Source: Mesostigma viride (taxonomy: Eukaryota > Streptophyta > Mesostigmatophyceae > Mesostigmatales > Mesostigmataceae). Taken from it: DNA of 64,000 nt. The notes beneath the pieces were generated by a model that did not search any database, was not told the DNA's origin, and saw nothing but the letters and a program-made list of their open reading frames with translations. Below, piece after piece: positions 30,045-39,735 of this stretch (its first letter is position 1; each line of letters starts with the position of its first letter). The stretch covers positions 1,248,976-1,312,975 of the forward strand of contig RPFO01000027.1 in NCBI GenBank assembly GCA_009746045.1, read 5' to 3'. The translations under genes and the position numbers were made by a program.

Positions 30045-32115
30045 TCAGTGACGTTGCACGTCTCCACGGACACCCAGGGGAGGGCGCTCGCTGCGGAGAT
30101 AGACGTCCTCCCAGACGTTCTCAGGCAGCAGGCCCAGAAAGGCCCAAAGATACTGGTGGCGGGTAATCACCACGTGCAAGCGTGCCCAATCAATGAATCC
30201 ACACTGAAACCTTTGCAGGAAGGGACGCACAGCACGGACGATTGCGAGGCGCATCGTATTAACGTCACTCATCGTCAGACCACGCACCATCTCAGGTGGG
30301 TACAGTACCTCGAACAATTGCTCTCCGGAACGTGGCATGTATCTGAAGTCTCTGACGCGATGTCGATTGCCGTTCTCGGTGTAGACCCACATGATCCGAG
30401 GGAGTCGAGTGAAATCCTCCAGGTGCGGGAGGTCAGGTGTCACGCGCACGTCTGGGTCGTCGTTCGTGACCAAGGGTCGGACAGGGGCAGGTCGCAGCGG
30501 CTCCAGCTGGGTGATTATCTCCAGGTGTGCAGGGTGCTCCAGACCCGGCACTTGGCGGTAAAAGTACACGCCTTGAACAGCGTCGACTGTCACATCGTCC
30601 GGGTAGGCGAATTGTCCCGTCTGGACGATGGGATCCGTCCAAGCCCGCTGAAACTGGTACCTGACCCTTATCACATGATGCATAGACATTGCTGCCGGCC
30701 GATAAAACGGCACTAGGCCCCAAGGGGGCGGCGGGACGTCTTGTGGCAGAGTCGCATCCTCAGGGGCCGCGGGCGCGGCAACTCGGGGCGGCGGACCGAA
30801 ATGCTCATCACTGGGAAGCATGGGTATATGAATCTGACCAAGCGGCTCGGGCAGATTGTACAATCCTGCCATGGCTAGGGCCAAGGTCGTGGGGGATGTC
30901 AAACCTGTTGGTGGTCGCACAGATTCCGCGCCGGTCGCTGGAGTTGACGCGGGACCTCCCCCCGTGTAGGAAGTATCGGGAGCCTCCTTCACTGGCCGTG
31001 GGGCTGCCGAGGCGAATCCCCCTCGCCTAGTGCGCCCGGCGTTGAGGGCAACAGAGCGGGGCACAAACATGGAAGATGCCATAGGCCGCTGAAAAGCCAT
31101 ACCCCTACCACCTCCACGGCCCACAGGACGCGAAGCGAAACCGCTACTTGGGCCAGTGGAAGCGCCAGGGAGCTCCGAAGTCTTCCGGATGGAGGTCGCG
31201 GTGGGCGACTGCATCGACGATGCTGAAGACGCGGCTGGGGTGGCCGACACGGGATTTCCCGAAGAAGCAGGCTCAGCTTCGGCATCGGGGTTGACGGGGG
31301 ATTCTTGCACTGCGCAGGGGCCACAGCAGACTCAGGGGCCACAACAGACTCAGGGGCCACAGCAGACTCAGGGGCCACTGTGGTACCGGGACCACAGGCA
31401 GGGGTGAGGCGCTTACTGCTACGCCAGCGATGGAGCCGTTGCCAGCCGTGGGATTGGCGGCGCCAGGGGCTACAGCCGATTGGGTCATAAGCTTAAGCAT
31501 TTGCTCCATAGTAGAGCACAACCGGTCGATCCGCTTGTTATCATGATCGGCCAAGTCGCTTGGGCTCGCGAGTGCAGGCATAGCATAACCGGATGGATCT
31601 GGTGACGGGTGGTAGACAGGATAACCAGCGGGCACCATTCCATAACCACCATACGGTGAAGCCTGCGGAGTCCATGGCGGCGCCAACACATACCCGACTG
31701 GCTGTGACGGGCCGGGCTGCGCTTGTATCCACGGGGAGGGCTCCATGCTCGGGAGAGGGAGAACACCTGGACCATCTGGACATGGTTGCTCAGGTTGGTA
31801 CGCCTGCTCGTGGGAGGTCGGGTCGGCCTCAACCGGGTAAGACTCAGCATGCGTGAACTCAGGGTTCTCCTCATACTCTTCTTCGAACTGGCCCTCTTCA
31901 TACTGTTCCTCCTCATAATCCTCCTCCTCATAATGCTCCTCCTCATAATGCTCCTCCTCATAATGCTCCTCCGGTTCAGAGCCCGATTCTTCCTCAATCG
32001 GTACTTTCACGGGGACGCTTCCGCCCGGATTGCGTGGCGGGCTGGGGTTCCTCTGCGGTTCTTTGCCGCGTGGTGACATCTGTTGACATGGGAGGGGACA
32101 ACCAACCGAACGCAC
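30045..32115 (-). CDS. Element C ORF3, downstream of pol (acidic N-terminus, novel conserved C-terminal domain; one frameshift)
   Basis: Two frames (32115-31273 and 31310-30045) most likely form one protein of about 690 residues. The N-terminus has a Glu-rich repeat (EEHYEE x3-4, about 31880-31975) and a Pro/Gly/Tyr-rich stretch. The frames meet at an 18-bp repeat (about 31318-31377), a natural place for an indel. The C-terminal 200 residues look globular: GVYFYRQVPG, LEPLRPAPVRPL, CGFIDWARLHVVITRHQY and FLGLLPENVWEDVYL. Element B ORF3 has corresponding blocks (VPAPVPS, CGEVDVEQGFIRFTRLPY, FLSYWPPDVW). The position is where env lies in retroviruses, but I see no signal peptide, transmembrane segment or glycoprotein pattern. 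Function unknown. Confidence 0.65.
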
Positions 32116-32139
32116 AACAATCCAGGAACTTCTGTAAGC

Positions 32140-33792
32140 TTACTTGTTTTTGAGAGAGGCCTTGTATTCAGACAACAGACGGGCACACCCTTCCAACTCT
32201 TTCTCGGAGAACCAACTGTTCTCTACATCTGTCCTGGAATACATCCATTTGACGCGGTATTGGCGGAGGTTTCCGCGACCCTTCTTGACGTCGCGGTGGC
32301 CAATGATTGCAGCCACTTCATCCTCCACGTCTCCCGTCTCCGGATTGTGTTCCAAGGGCGCCGGAGGGGTCTCCCGTCCCTGAAACGAACTCTGGTGGTA
32401 GAGCTTGAGTTGATTGCGGTGGAAAACACCGGAGGTGCCCCATGTTTCAGGGACAGCTACGCGAAAGGTGACATCACCGCGCTGCTCCACTACCTTATAG
32501 GGTCCAAGGAAGTGAGGGCGCAGTTTTACCTTGAGATCAGCTTCGACCTTGTGAGCAAAACGGCCGAGCTGGGGACCTTCTACCAGAACAAGATCGCCTA
32601 CCTGAATAGGCGGAGTGCGACGGTCAAGGGAGGCGCGGATGCGGGCCATGTACTTCTGTCGAGCGGCACGATAGCCGATCACTGCGCTCTCATGGGACTT
32701 AACCATCTTACTCAACAGCTCATTCACTCCTTGAATGGTGCTGCGCTTGAGTGTGTCCTGGGTAAGAAGGGGACTAGTCAGCAAATCCGTGGGAGTCAAC
32801 GGGTGCTGTCCAGTATCGAGCAGAAAGGGGGTCATCCCATGAGCAGAATGTGGAGAGTTGTTGAGGGAGAACTCTATGAGGGGTAAGTAATCCTCCCAAT
32901 CACCACCATCACTACTCACGTAATGCTTGAGGGCCTCCTCAACCACACGGTTAAGACGCTCAACCAGATGGGAGGACGAACTGTAGTAGGCGGTGCCAAG
33001 GTGTACTTTGGTGCCCAAGGCTGCGAAGAACTCTTGCCAGAAAGAGGCAGTGAACAGCTTATCACGATCAGCAATGAACTGCCGGCTAAGACCATGATAT
33101 CTGAAAACGTTCTGCAGGTATAATAGGGCACAGTCACGGGAGGTGAGGGTCAAGGGACATGGCACCAAGTGGCAGCGCCTAGTAAGGCGATCCACAAAAA
33201 CAAGGATCTGAGCATTGCCCTTAGGGGACTTCTTAAATGGGCCTACGAAGTCCATCATAATGCTGTCCCACGGGCGCAATGGGTCAGGGATCTCTTGGGG
33301 CTCCGCTTGGGACCCGGTATTACGGGGCTTCATAATCTGACAAGACTGGCACGTACGAACGTATTCCTCGGCGTCGCGACGCATATGTGGCCAGTAGTAC
33401 GACCGGCGGAGGATCTCCACTAGGCGCTGGGAGCCCTTGTGACCGCCCAGAGCAGCGTCATGGAGCTCGTAAAGAAGGGATGGGCGACATAAGGCTGGAA
33501 CGTACAATTTCCACGCTTCAGACGGGAGCTGGACGTACAGAAAACCTCCCTCGAACCGACAAGGATAGTCTCCCATCCGTTGGGGGTGAGCAGCTACAGC
33601 GGCTTGTGCCTCTGGCTCGGTTACCGTGAAACGACTAATCAGCCGCTCGAGGTCAGAGTCAGGCATGGCGACGTCGGTGTCGGCTTTTGGCTTGAAAACG
33701 TCAGCCGCAGCCTTACCGAATAATAGGGGCTCCCCCACAGGTTCTAAAGGTTTATAAACCTGTTTGGCCACATGACACAGAGGGACGCGCAA
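32140..33792 (-). CDS. Element C integrase with C-terminal chromodomain
   Basis: This 550-codon frame is the 3' half of pol. Zinc-binding HHCC motif: YELHDAALGGHKG and YVRTCQSCQIMK. Catalytic core: WDSIMMDFVGPF (D), QFIADRDKLF (D) and SSSHLVERLNR (E). The GPY/F-like segment is LRPHFLGPYKVVEQ, and the chromodomain follows as EVAAIIGHRDVKKGR, QYRVKWMYSRTDVENSW. Chromodomains steer insertion towards particular chromatin. The frame is shifted by one from RT where they overlap (33744-33792), next to short A and T runs. In element B the two are continuous, so this is either decay or a sequence error. Confidence 0.92.
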   Translation of the reverse strand: MRVPLCHVAKQVYKPLEPVGEPLLFGKAAADVFKPKADTDVAMPDSDLERLISRFTVTEPEAQAAVAAHPQRMGDYPCRFEGGFLYVQLPSEAWKLYVPALCRPSLLYELHDAALGGHKGSQRLVEILRRSYYWPHMRRDAEEYVRTCQSCQIMKPRNTGSQAEPQEIPDPLRPWDSIMMDFVGPFKKSPKGNAQILVFVDRLTRRCHLVPCPLTLTSRDCALLYLQNVFRYHGLSRQFIADRDKLFTASFWQEFFAALGTKVHLGTAYYSSSSHLVERLNRVVEEALKHYVSSDGGDWEDYLPLIEFSLNNSPHSAHGMTPFLLDTGQHPLTPTDLLTSPLLTQDTLKRSTIQGVNELLSKMVKSHESAVIGYRAARQKYMARIRASLDRRTPPIQVGDLVLVEGPQLGRFAHKVEADLKVKLRPHFLGPYKVVEQRGDVTFRVAVPETWGTSGVFHRNQLKLYHQSSFQGRETPPAPLEHNPETGDVEDEVAAIIGHRDVKKGRGNLRQYRVKWMYSRTDVENSWFSEKELEGCARLLSEYKASLKNK

Positions 33793-35657
33793 AAGTTTTT
33801 GAATCTCTGGGTCAGATCCCTCCCCCCTACCGGAGGTATAGACCTGCCCTCAGGCGCAAGAGGACAGTAGGACTGCAAGTCGGGCAGGGCCATGGGGACA
33901 TGAAATAAGTCATGATATTCCTCGGTGTCCGGGGTAGCACCATAGGATGGTACAATTGGGATAGGAGAGGGGACCACCGTGGTATTCAGCACGTCCATGT
34001 CAGAGTAAAAGAAATAGTCAGAGCGCCGGGACAGCGCGTCTGGGACAATGTTTTCAGCCCCCTTTACATATTGGATTTTAAAAGGGGCAAACTGGGCTAG
34101 AAATTCCAGCCAACGGGCCATGCGGGGCACCAGATTGGGTTGTGTCAGCACGTGTGTTAAAGGGCGGTGGTCCGTATGAATTATCAGGCGATACGGGTCT
34201 GCCTCATTGGTCTCACTCAAGGCCACATCAAATTGCGCGCCCAGCAGATGGTGTTTCCACGTATGGCAGCAGTAAACGAGAGCCAAGAGCTCTTGTTGAT
34301 GTACGGGGTAGTTGCGCTCTGCAGGAATCATAGTGCGTGAGATGTACTCTATCGGTTGTAGGCCGTTTCCATGGTCCTGGAGTAGCACACCGCCGATGGC
34401 CACCTTGCTGGCATCGCACGCCACCACAAAATGTTTGCTGGGGTCAGGCAAGATCAGCACCGGGGCTGTGGTCAGACGGGACTTGAGAAGGTCAAAGGCT
34501 TGCTGGCACTCCGGCGTCCAATCAAAGGGCACGTCCTTCTTCAAGAGGTGATTAATCGGAGCGGCAATGGTTGCAAAGCGGGGGATAAATCGCCTATAGT
34601 AGGATGCCATTCCTAGGAAGCTACGAATGCTCTTGACGTCCGTTGGGACAGGCCATTCTTGTACAGATGCGATTTTCTCAGGATCTGTGGCGACACCCTT
34701 ATCGGACAGGATGTGGCCGAGAAATGGTACACTTCGGCCAGCACGAACCTTGGCTCGGCGGGCCCACAAATGGTTGGCTTCCATAATGTCGAGAACAGCT
34801 TGTACATCCTCACAATGATCATCAAAGGTTCGAGAATAAATGAGGATGTCGTCCATATATGGTACAGCGCATTGTCGTTTGTGAGGTGCAATGGGGACAG
34901 GAGCAGCAGTTGGATCTGGGTCTTTGAGGTCCTGAGGCACTTGGGGCAGTAGAGACGTGCCCATGACAGGACGTAGAACTTCATTCATCAACATCTGAAA
35001 GCTGGCAGGAGAATTACAGAGACCCATGGCTGCTACTCTGAATTGGTAGTGGCCGAATGGGGTGGCGAAGGCCGTTTTTGCGCAATCTTCGGGAGCGATA
35101 CGCAACTGCCAAAAGCCATCTGCACAATCTAGGACAGTAAAGCACGTTGCACCTTGGACTTTGTTGAAAATGTCATCTATCCTAGGAAGGGGGTATTTTG
35201 ACTTGATGGTAATATCATTCAGCTTTCGGTAGTCCGTAACTAGTCGCCACTTGCCGTTGGGCTTGGGGACCAGAAGGACACCTGCGGAGAAGGGACTATT
35301 ACTGGGTTCTATAAGACCAGAGTCTAGCAGGGAAATGAGGATTTGCTTGAGCTCCTTGAGCTCGCTTGGGCCCATTCTATACATTGGTGAGTGTGTGGGT
35401 GCCGCACCTGGTTTGAGATGAATGCGATGGAGCACAGCGCGGGCCGGGGGATAAGCAGGTGTTCGCTCCTCAAACGTCTTGGAGGAATCGATGATCTTAT
35501 CAAAGCGGGCCTGTTCCTCTGTTGTGAATCCTATGCCCATCTCGTTCAGAGCAGCGACGAGGGGATCGATGCATGCCGGGTCAGCCATAAGCTGCAATAC
35601 AAAACACTGAAGCTCTCCTTCCTGTTTGACCAGCTCACGAAGTTCCTCACGGGTCAT
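33744..35657 (-). CDS. Element C reverse transcriptase-RNase H
   Basis: 637 codons. RT motifs: MYRMGPSELKELK, LLVPKPNGKWRLVTDYRKLN, FTVLDCADGFWQLR, GLCNSPASFQMLMN and the catalytic PYMDDILIYS (about residue 267). RNase H follows with VACDASKVAIGGVLLQ, NYPVHQQELLALVY and LIIHTDHRPLTH, then the VPDALSRR linker. All catalytic residues I can check are present. The ATG at 35657 is probably not the native start: the segment before MGIGFTTEEQ aligns with pol of B, and a 0.76 kb insertion separates it from the protease frame, which is in the same phase. Confidence 0.92.
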   Translation of the reverse strand: MTREELRELVKQEGELQCFVLQLMADPACIDPLVAALNEMGIGFTTEEQARFDKIIDSSKTFEERTPAYPPARAVLHRIHLKPGAAPTHSPMYRMGPSELKELKQILISLLDSGLIEPSNSPFSAGVLLVPKPNGKWRLVTDYRKLNDITIKSKYPLPRIDDIFNKVQGATCFTVLDCADGFWQLRIAPEDCAKTAFATPFGHYQFRVAAMGLCNSPASFQMLMNEVLRPVMGTSLLPQVPQDLKDPDPTAAPVPIAPHKRQCAVPYMDDILIYSRTFDDHCEDVQAVLDIMEANHLWARRAKVRAGRSVPFLGHILSDKGVATDPEKIASVQEWPVPTDVKSIRSFLGMASYYRRFIPRFATIAAPINHLLKKDVPFDWTPECQQAFDLLKSRLTTAPVLILPDPSKHFVVACDASKVAIGGVLLQDHGNGLQPIEYISRTMIPAERNYPVHQQELLALVYCCHTWKHHLLGAQFDVALSETNEADPYRLIIHTDHRPLTHVLTQPNLVPRMARWLEFLAQFAPFKIQYVKGAENIVPDALSRRSDYFFYSDMDVLNTTVVPSPIPIVPSYGATPDTEEYHDLFHVPMALPDLQSYCPLAPEGRSIPPVGGRDLTQRFKNFCASLCVMWPNRFINL

Positions 35658-36416
35658 GAGGACTTCGTCCCATTACAATTCGTTCAAGTGGCCCGCCGGA
35701 GCGGCTGTACAATTTTTCCCAGTGAGCGCGCTGCCAAGTGTACTTGTGGGCAAATTTTTAGGTGCCCCGTCACTTCGAGGTACTAAAAATTAGGCTACGG
35801 TACGAATTCAGCGAATTTCAGCGAATTTTCAGTCGAACCAAAGGAAGTGACGCCAACTACCAAAAAGTTTCCGTTACGAATTTTCAGCCCAACACTCGCG
35901 CAAAATGAAGTGACGGCAACTACCAAAAAGTTTCCGTTACTACGAATTTTCACTCCCACACGTTTGCACAAGAGGAAGTGACGGCAACTACCAAAAAGTT
36001 TCCGTTACGAATTTTCAGTCCCACACTTCGCGCAAATTTTAGTAGGGCTGCACGCAAGCTACCTTTCAAAATTTTGCGCTAGTATGGAACGCATTTCATT
36101 CGTCTGGAGGAACGCTGCCCGCCAACTACCCCCGTTCAGAATGTTCCGCCGAAATTTACTTGAGATTTGGAAATCTGAACGTGCGCGCAAATTTTAGTAG
36201 GGCTGCACGCAAGCTACCTTTCAAAATTTTGCGCAAGTATGGAACGCAATTCATTCGTCCGGAGGAATGCTGCTCGTCAACTGCCCCCGTTCAGAAAGTT
36301 GCGCCGAACTTTACTTGAGATTTGGAAATCTGAACGTGCGGTTGGAGTTTCGCGGGGAAACCCAAGTTCCCTAGTAATTCACCAATGACGCGCTTCGAAC
36401 ACTTGTCCGCTAAAAC
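35658..36416. mobile_element. Insertion between protease and RT of element C, with inverted flanks and internal tandem repeats
   Basis: This block is absent from the corresponding place in element B pol. Its edges are inverted relative to each other: TTCGTTCAAGTGGCCCGCCGG at about 35678 against the reverse complement of about 36420-36450, read outward. Inside are four copies of a CAACTACCAAAAAGTTTCCG unit (35840-36020), then two about 155-bp copies (36031-36185, 36186-36345) containing GGGCTGCACGCAAGCTACC. It looks like a non-autonomous terminal-inverted-repeat element or a foldback. No coding sequence or clear target duplication was seen. Confidence 0.6.
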
Positions 36417-37019
36417 CTAAGCAGCCCCTCCGGCTGGCCACTTAAACGAAACTTGATGCAGGGAGCGAATATGACAAGGATCAACAGCTTGCGTAACGTC
36501 CACCACAGTGGCCTGGGTAACATCATAGTACCTGTCGGGGAGCCAGTGGGTGCCGTCGGGGAACCAGACAATCATGGTGTCATGGTTAATCTGTACCTTG
36601 TTGTCTTGCAGCCAGTCTAATCCTAGCAATATATCGGCTGCTGTAATCGGGCCGACAGTGGCAAGGACATCAATTGGGGTCCCGTTCACAACAGGTCGCA
36701 GCTTCACAGTTCCTGTGGAGACACTCGTTCGCCCATCCGCATAGTGGATGGCAACAGGAACATCATGTGGGACTGGAGTTAATCCTAGGCGCTGTACAAG
36801 GGCATCACTCACGAAGGTGCAGGCGGCACCGTTATCTACTAATAGCTTTACCGTCATAACCTCGGTAGTGGCGAGGGTTGGGTCGGTGACGGTCGCAGGC
36901 ACTGGGAGTCCTGCTGTAAAAAGAAGCAAGGGGTGCACGCGAGGAGGTGAGGGTGGGGTCGCTTCGCCCAGTCGCGTGGTATATATTGGCAAAAATACTG
37001 GGGCGGGGTCTGACCGCAA
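36417..37019 (-). CDS. Element C aspartic protease, DNG active site
   Basis: 200 codons. The retropepsin motif reads KLLVDNGAACTFVSDALVQRLG, with a later ITAADILLGLDWL flap/second-loop block as in element B (AADIIIGIDW). The active site is DNG, where DTG or DSG is normal. Asp is kept, but the following Thr/Ser, which hydrogen-bonds in the fireman's grip, is Asn. The frame overlaps the end of gag (37040) in another phase, so expression by frameshifting, as in other Ty3 elements, is likely. It ends at a stop created at the border of the 0.76 kb insertion. Confidence 0.82.
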   Translation of the reverse strand: MRSDPAPVFLPIYTTRLGEATPPSPPRVHPLLLFTAGLPVPATVTDPTLATTEVMTVKLLVDNGAACTFVSDALVQRLGLTPVPHDVPVAIHYADGRTSVSTGTVKLRPVVNGTPIDVLATVGPITAADILLGLDWLQDNKVQINHDTMIVWFPDGTHWLPDRYYDVTQATVVDVTQAVDPCHIRSLHQVSFKWPAGGAA

Positions 37020-37039
37020 GGTGCCCCCGTCTTGGCCGT

Positions 37040-38884
37040 CTACTCTTCCCCCTCCCCCAAAGGCGGTTCACGGGAGAAAGAGTCGAACACCGCCTTACCA
37101 CCGAGTAGACCGGAAGGCGGCTCGTCGGCGGGTAGGCTGCCAGCGGGGTTCTGCGGTTGAACATCCACCTCATTCAGCGGGCGCGGCGCACGCTGAGTCG
37201 GACCAGCCGTAGGTAGGGTATTGGTCGGGCGCTGAAAAGGAACGGGGCGGCCGGTCGGAGCCGGAGAGCGCTGCGGCATTGTAGGAGCGGTAGCCGGGGC
37301 GCCGGCAAGGAAACGAGGGCAAGCACGCTTGATATGCCCAATTTCCTGACAGTGATAGCAGCGGATGCGCGAGGCATCCATCACAGCCAACTCGGCCACA
37401 CGCAAGGGGATCTGAAGCTCATCTACAAACTCGTCCTGGTCGGGGTCATTAATTGCGCCTAACTGATTCACGCTCGCGCGGGCCGTGCGTTGTTGTGGCA
37501 TGATGAGGTCCGCGACTCGAAGGAGATAGGGGCGAATCTGCCGCAGCTGCAGGTCCTGCCATCGGCTTTCAGAAAAGTGGCGGAAGACCTCAGCGAGGAG
37601 TGCTGGATGCAAACCTTCAAGAAAGCGGGCGCGGGCCTCGGCACCTGAGACGTCCTTAAGGCGAGCCAGGCGCAGGTCAAAGTCGGTCATATATGCCGAA
37701 ACATGGCGCTGGCCTTGACGGAGGCGACCGAATTCCAACCGCTCGCGGCGGTCGGCGTCAGGGGGAATACAACGACGCTCTATGCGCGCCATCAGCTCAG
37801 CAACCGAACCAGGGTACGTATGGGAGGCTACTTCTTCACATCCCAGGAGAGAGGCGACAGCACGGTCAAGAGCACGGGTGCGAATGAGGCCTATCTTAAC
37901 AGAGTCAGACAGACGCCAATCGTGGTATTCCTCCCACAGAGAAAATTCCTGATACAATGAGTGTTTCCAATCAAGAATCTGTTGGGCTGTACAATCGAGC
38001 GTCAGTCTAGTGACAGAAAGCGTGGGCAAAGCGGGAGGTTTGCGGTCTTTACCACCAGGACGGCGGGGACCACTCACCTCAACATATCGAGCCCACGGAG
38101 GGAGCGAATCATCACCCGCGTTGTCGTCGGCGGGTTCCTCACCATTGTCGCTGGGACACAAGTCCGGTACGTCGTCGACCGGGTCGTAGGACGGGATCGG
38201 AGCACGGGCAGGAATACCAGGCGCAGAACGGGCGCCTCGGGTAGCCATGCGTGACCGAGGGCGAGCAGAGTGTGTCTCATAATAGAATTGATGGTCGTAC
38301 AAGGGATCTGAGGGATGCATGGTACTGAAATCAGCGTTAGCCTCAATGTCGGCTACGCGAGTGTGAGTGTGGGCCATGGAATAGGGCCAATTGGCCAGCT
38401 CAGAAATGGCCTCTGTACGAGGAATAGCGGGACGTGCTACCCGACCACCGATGGGGGCGGACAGACGCACAGATGACGGTGGGTGAGCACGCAATCCCGG
38501 GCGCAGGCTAGCACGAGGGGCTACTGATGCGACAGGATATTGGCCGACAATTCGCCCAACATGTAACTGGGTTTGTGGGCTAGCACTGCCACCACCACGC
38601 CCGCGACCAACCGGAGAGGTGCGAGGGATAGCTACCTGGGGCTGATCAGGGGTAAGGTGTAGAGTGGGCTCGGTAGCCGCAGGGGATTGGTTTGCTGTCC
38701 TGTCATTAATAGGAGCGGTCTCGGGTGGGACTACACTAGCAGCCGGTGCAGGGACAGGCTGAGGGGGCCGTGCCTGGGGTTGGCCGGCCTGATGGGACCG
38801 GGTACGCTGACTCACAGCGTCTGCATTGTCTACTCCTGCCTGCCTAGGCGGATGTTGACTATGATCGGCCATTTGTTTATGCAC
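37040..38884 (-). CDS. Element C gag
   Basis: 614 codons, intact. The N-terminal 250 residues are Pro/Arg/Ser-rich and disordered. The capsid-like region contains LDCTAQQILDWKHSLYQEF, ASLLGCEEVASHTYPGSVAE, LEFGRLRQGQRHVSAYMTDF and RARFLEGLHPALLAEVFRHF. Near the C-terminus is a single CCHC knuckle, CYHCQEIGHIKRAC. The order and spacing match gag of A and B (SVASRTYPRTVEEL, LAFGKFRQGSTPFREFL), but at clearly lower identity, so C belongs to a different family from A and B. The ATG at 38884 was chosen because the frame closes shortly upstream. Confidence 0.9.
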   Translation of the reverse strand: MHKQMADHSQHPPRQAGVDNADAVSQRTRSHQAGQPQARPPQPVPAPAASVVPPETAPINDRTANQSPAATEPTLHLTPDQPQVAIPRTSPVGRGRGGGSASPQTQLHVGRIVGQYPVASVAPRASLRPGLRAHPPSSVRLSAPIGGRVARPAIPRTEAISELANWPYSMAHTHTRVADIEANADFSTMHPSDPLYDHQFYYETHSARPRSRMATRGARSAPGIPARAPIPSYDPVDDVPDLCPSDNGEEPADDNAGDDSLPPWARYVEVSGPRRPGGKDRKPPALPTLSVTRLTLDCTAQQILDWKHSLYQEFSLWEEYHDWRLSDSVKIGLIRTRALDRAVASLLGCEEVASHTYPGSVAELMARIERRCIPPDADRRERLEFGRLRQGQRHVSAYMTDFDLRLARLKDVSGAEARARFLEGLHPALLAEVFRHFSESRWQDLQLRQIRPYLLRVADLIMPQQRTARASVNQLGAINDPDQDEFVDELQIPLRVAELAVMDASRIRCYHCQEIGHIKRACPRFLAGAPATAPTMPQRSPAPTGRPVPFQRPTNTLPTAGPTQRAPRPLNEVDVQPQNPAGSLPADEPPSGLLGGKAVFDSFSREPPLGEGEE

Positions 38885-38974
38885 GCAAGAATTTAATTAC
38901 TAATAGTTATTGAATTAAACACAAGGGGTCTCACTAGTGCCGCTATATAGAAGGAAGAACGGTCAAGACGTTAT

Positions 38975-39471
38975 CTAGCCCTCGATATTTACGGGGTCCG
39001 TCATGGGACCGTCTGAGGTACGGTGCACGTACTCCTCGCCGCCGAAAACCGTAAAGTCACTAGTAGGGGCAGGCTCCAGGCGTGCGGCGCGCGCGATGGC
39101 TTCAATGACCCAGATACTACGGAGGAGGTACCCGCCGCCAATTGTGCGGATGGCCGTACGCCGAGGCCGCGGGCCGGCCGGGCGTGACTTTGGGAGTACG
39201 AGTGACGCGAGGACGTTAGGGGCCGCGGGTTCCACAAATGGAGGAGACTTGCGTCGTCCTCGTGGGAGAACAGTGCGCGGTAAACTAGATGGGCGTGGGC
39301 TGTCTGATGATACGACTCGCCGTAGCCGTGCACTCGTTTGCGGATGAGCTTGACAGCCGCGCGGTACCGGGCCGTTAACTCGCGAGCTTTCTCGCCAGGG
39401 TAGGCGTTTTCCAGTGTTAGAATGTCGATTTCCTTTGGGGATAATCCCTTACGAGGAAAGGGGACCCCCAT
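38975..39471 (-). CDS. Element C small ORF between HBD ORF and gag (frameshifted, unknown)
   Basis: A frame starting MGVPFPRKGLSPKEIDILTL runs to about SHEDD. The more protein-like continuation is then in another phase: VEPAAPNVLASLVLPKSR, YLLRSIWVIEAIARAARLEP and FGGEEYVHRTSDG, ending at 38975. Together they would give about 165 residues with an N-terminal helical, Lys/Arg/Glu-rich half. No family is recognised and no counterpart was seen in A or B. It might be an extra element-encoded protein or a captured host exon. Confidence 0.4.
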
Positions 39472-39735
39472 GCTGGGGTACCATTTTGGGGGTACAATAG
39501 CGACACGAAATAAAAATCAAGCCCACTGGGGTCAGTGACTTGATGATTTTAGGCCTCTAAGAAAGAAGTAGGCCAAAACAAATTAGAAACAATAAAGCAT
39601 GATTTAATTAAGCAACACTACTCGGGTCTACCGCCTGTATCCTTATCATGGCCTGTTTATTTTCCCTCTATCAGTACTGCTAACCACCCAATACGAGGCG
39701 GGGGTGACTACTGGCACGCGTCACCCTTGTACTCC

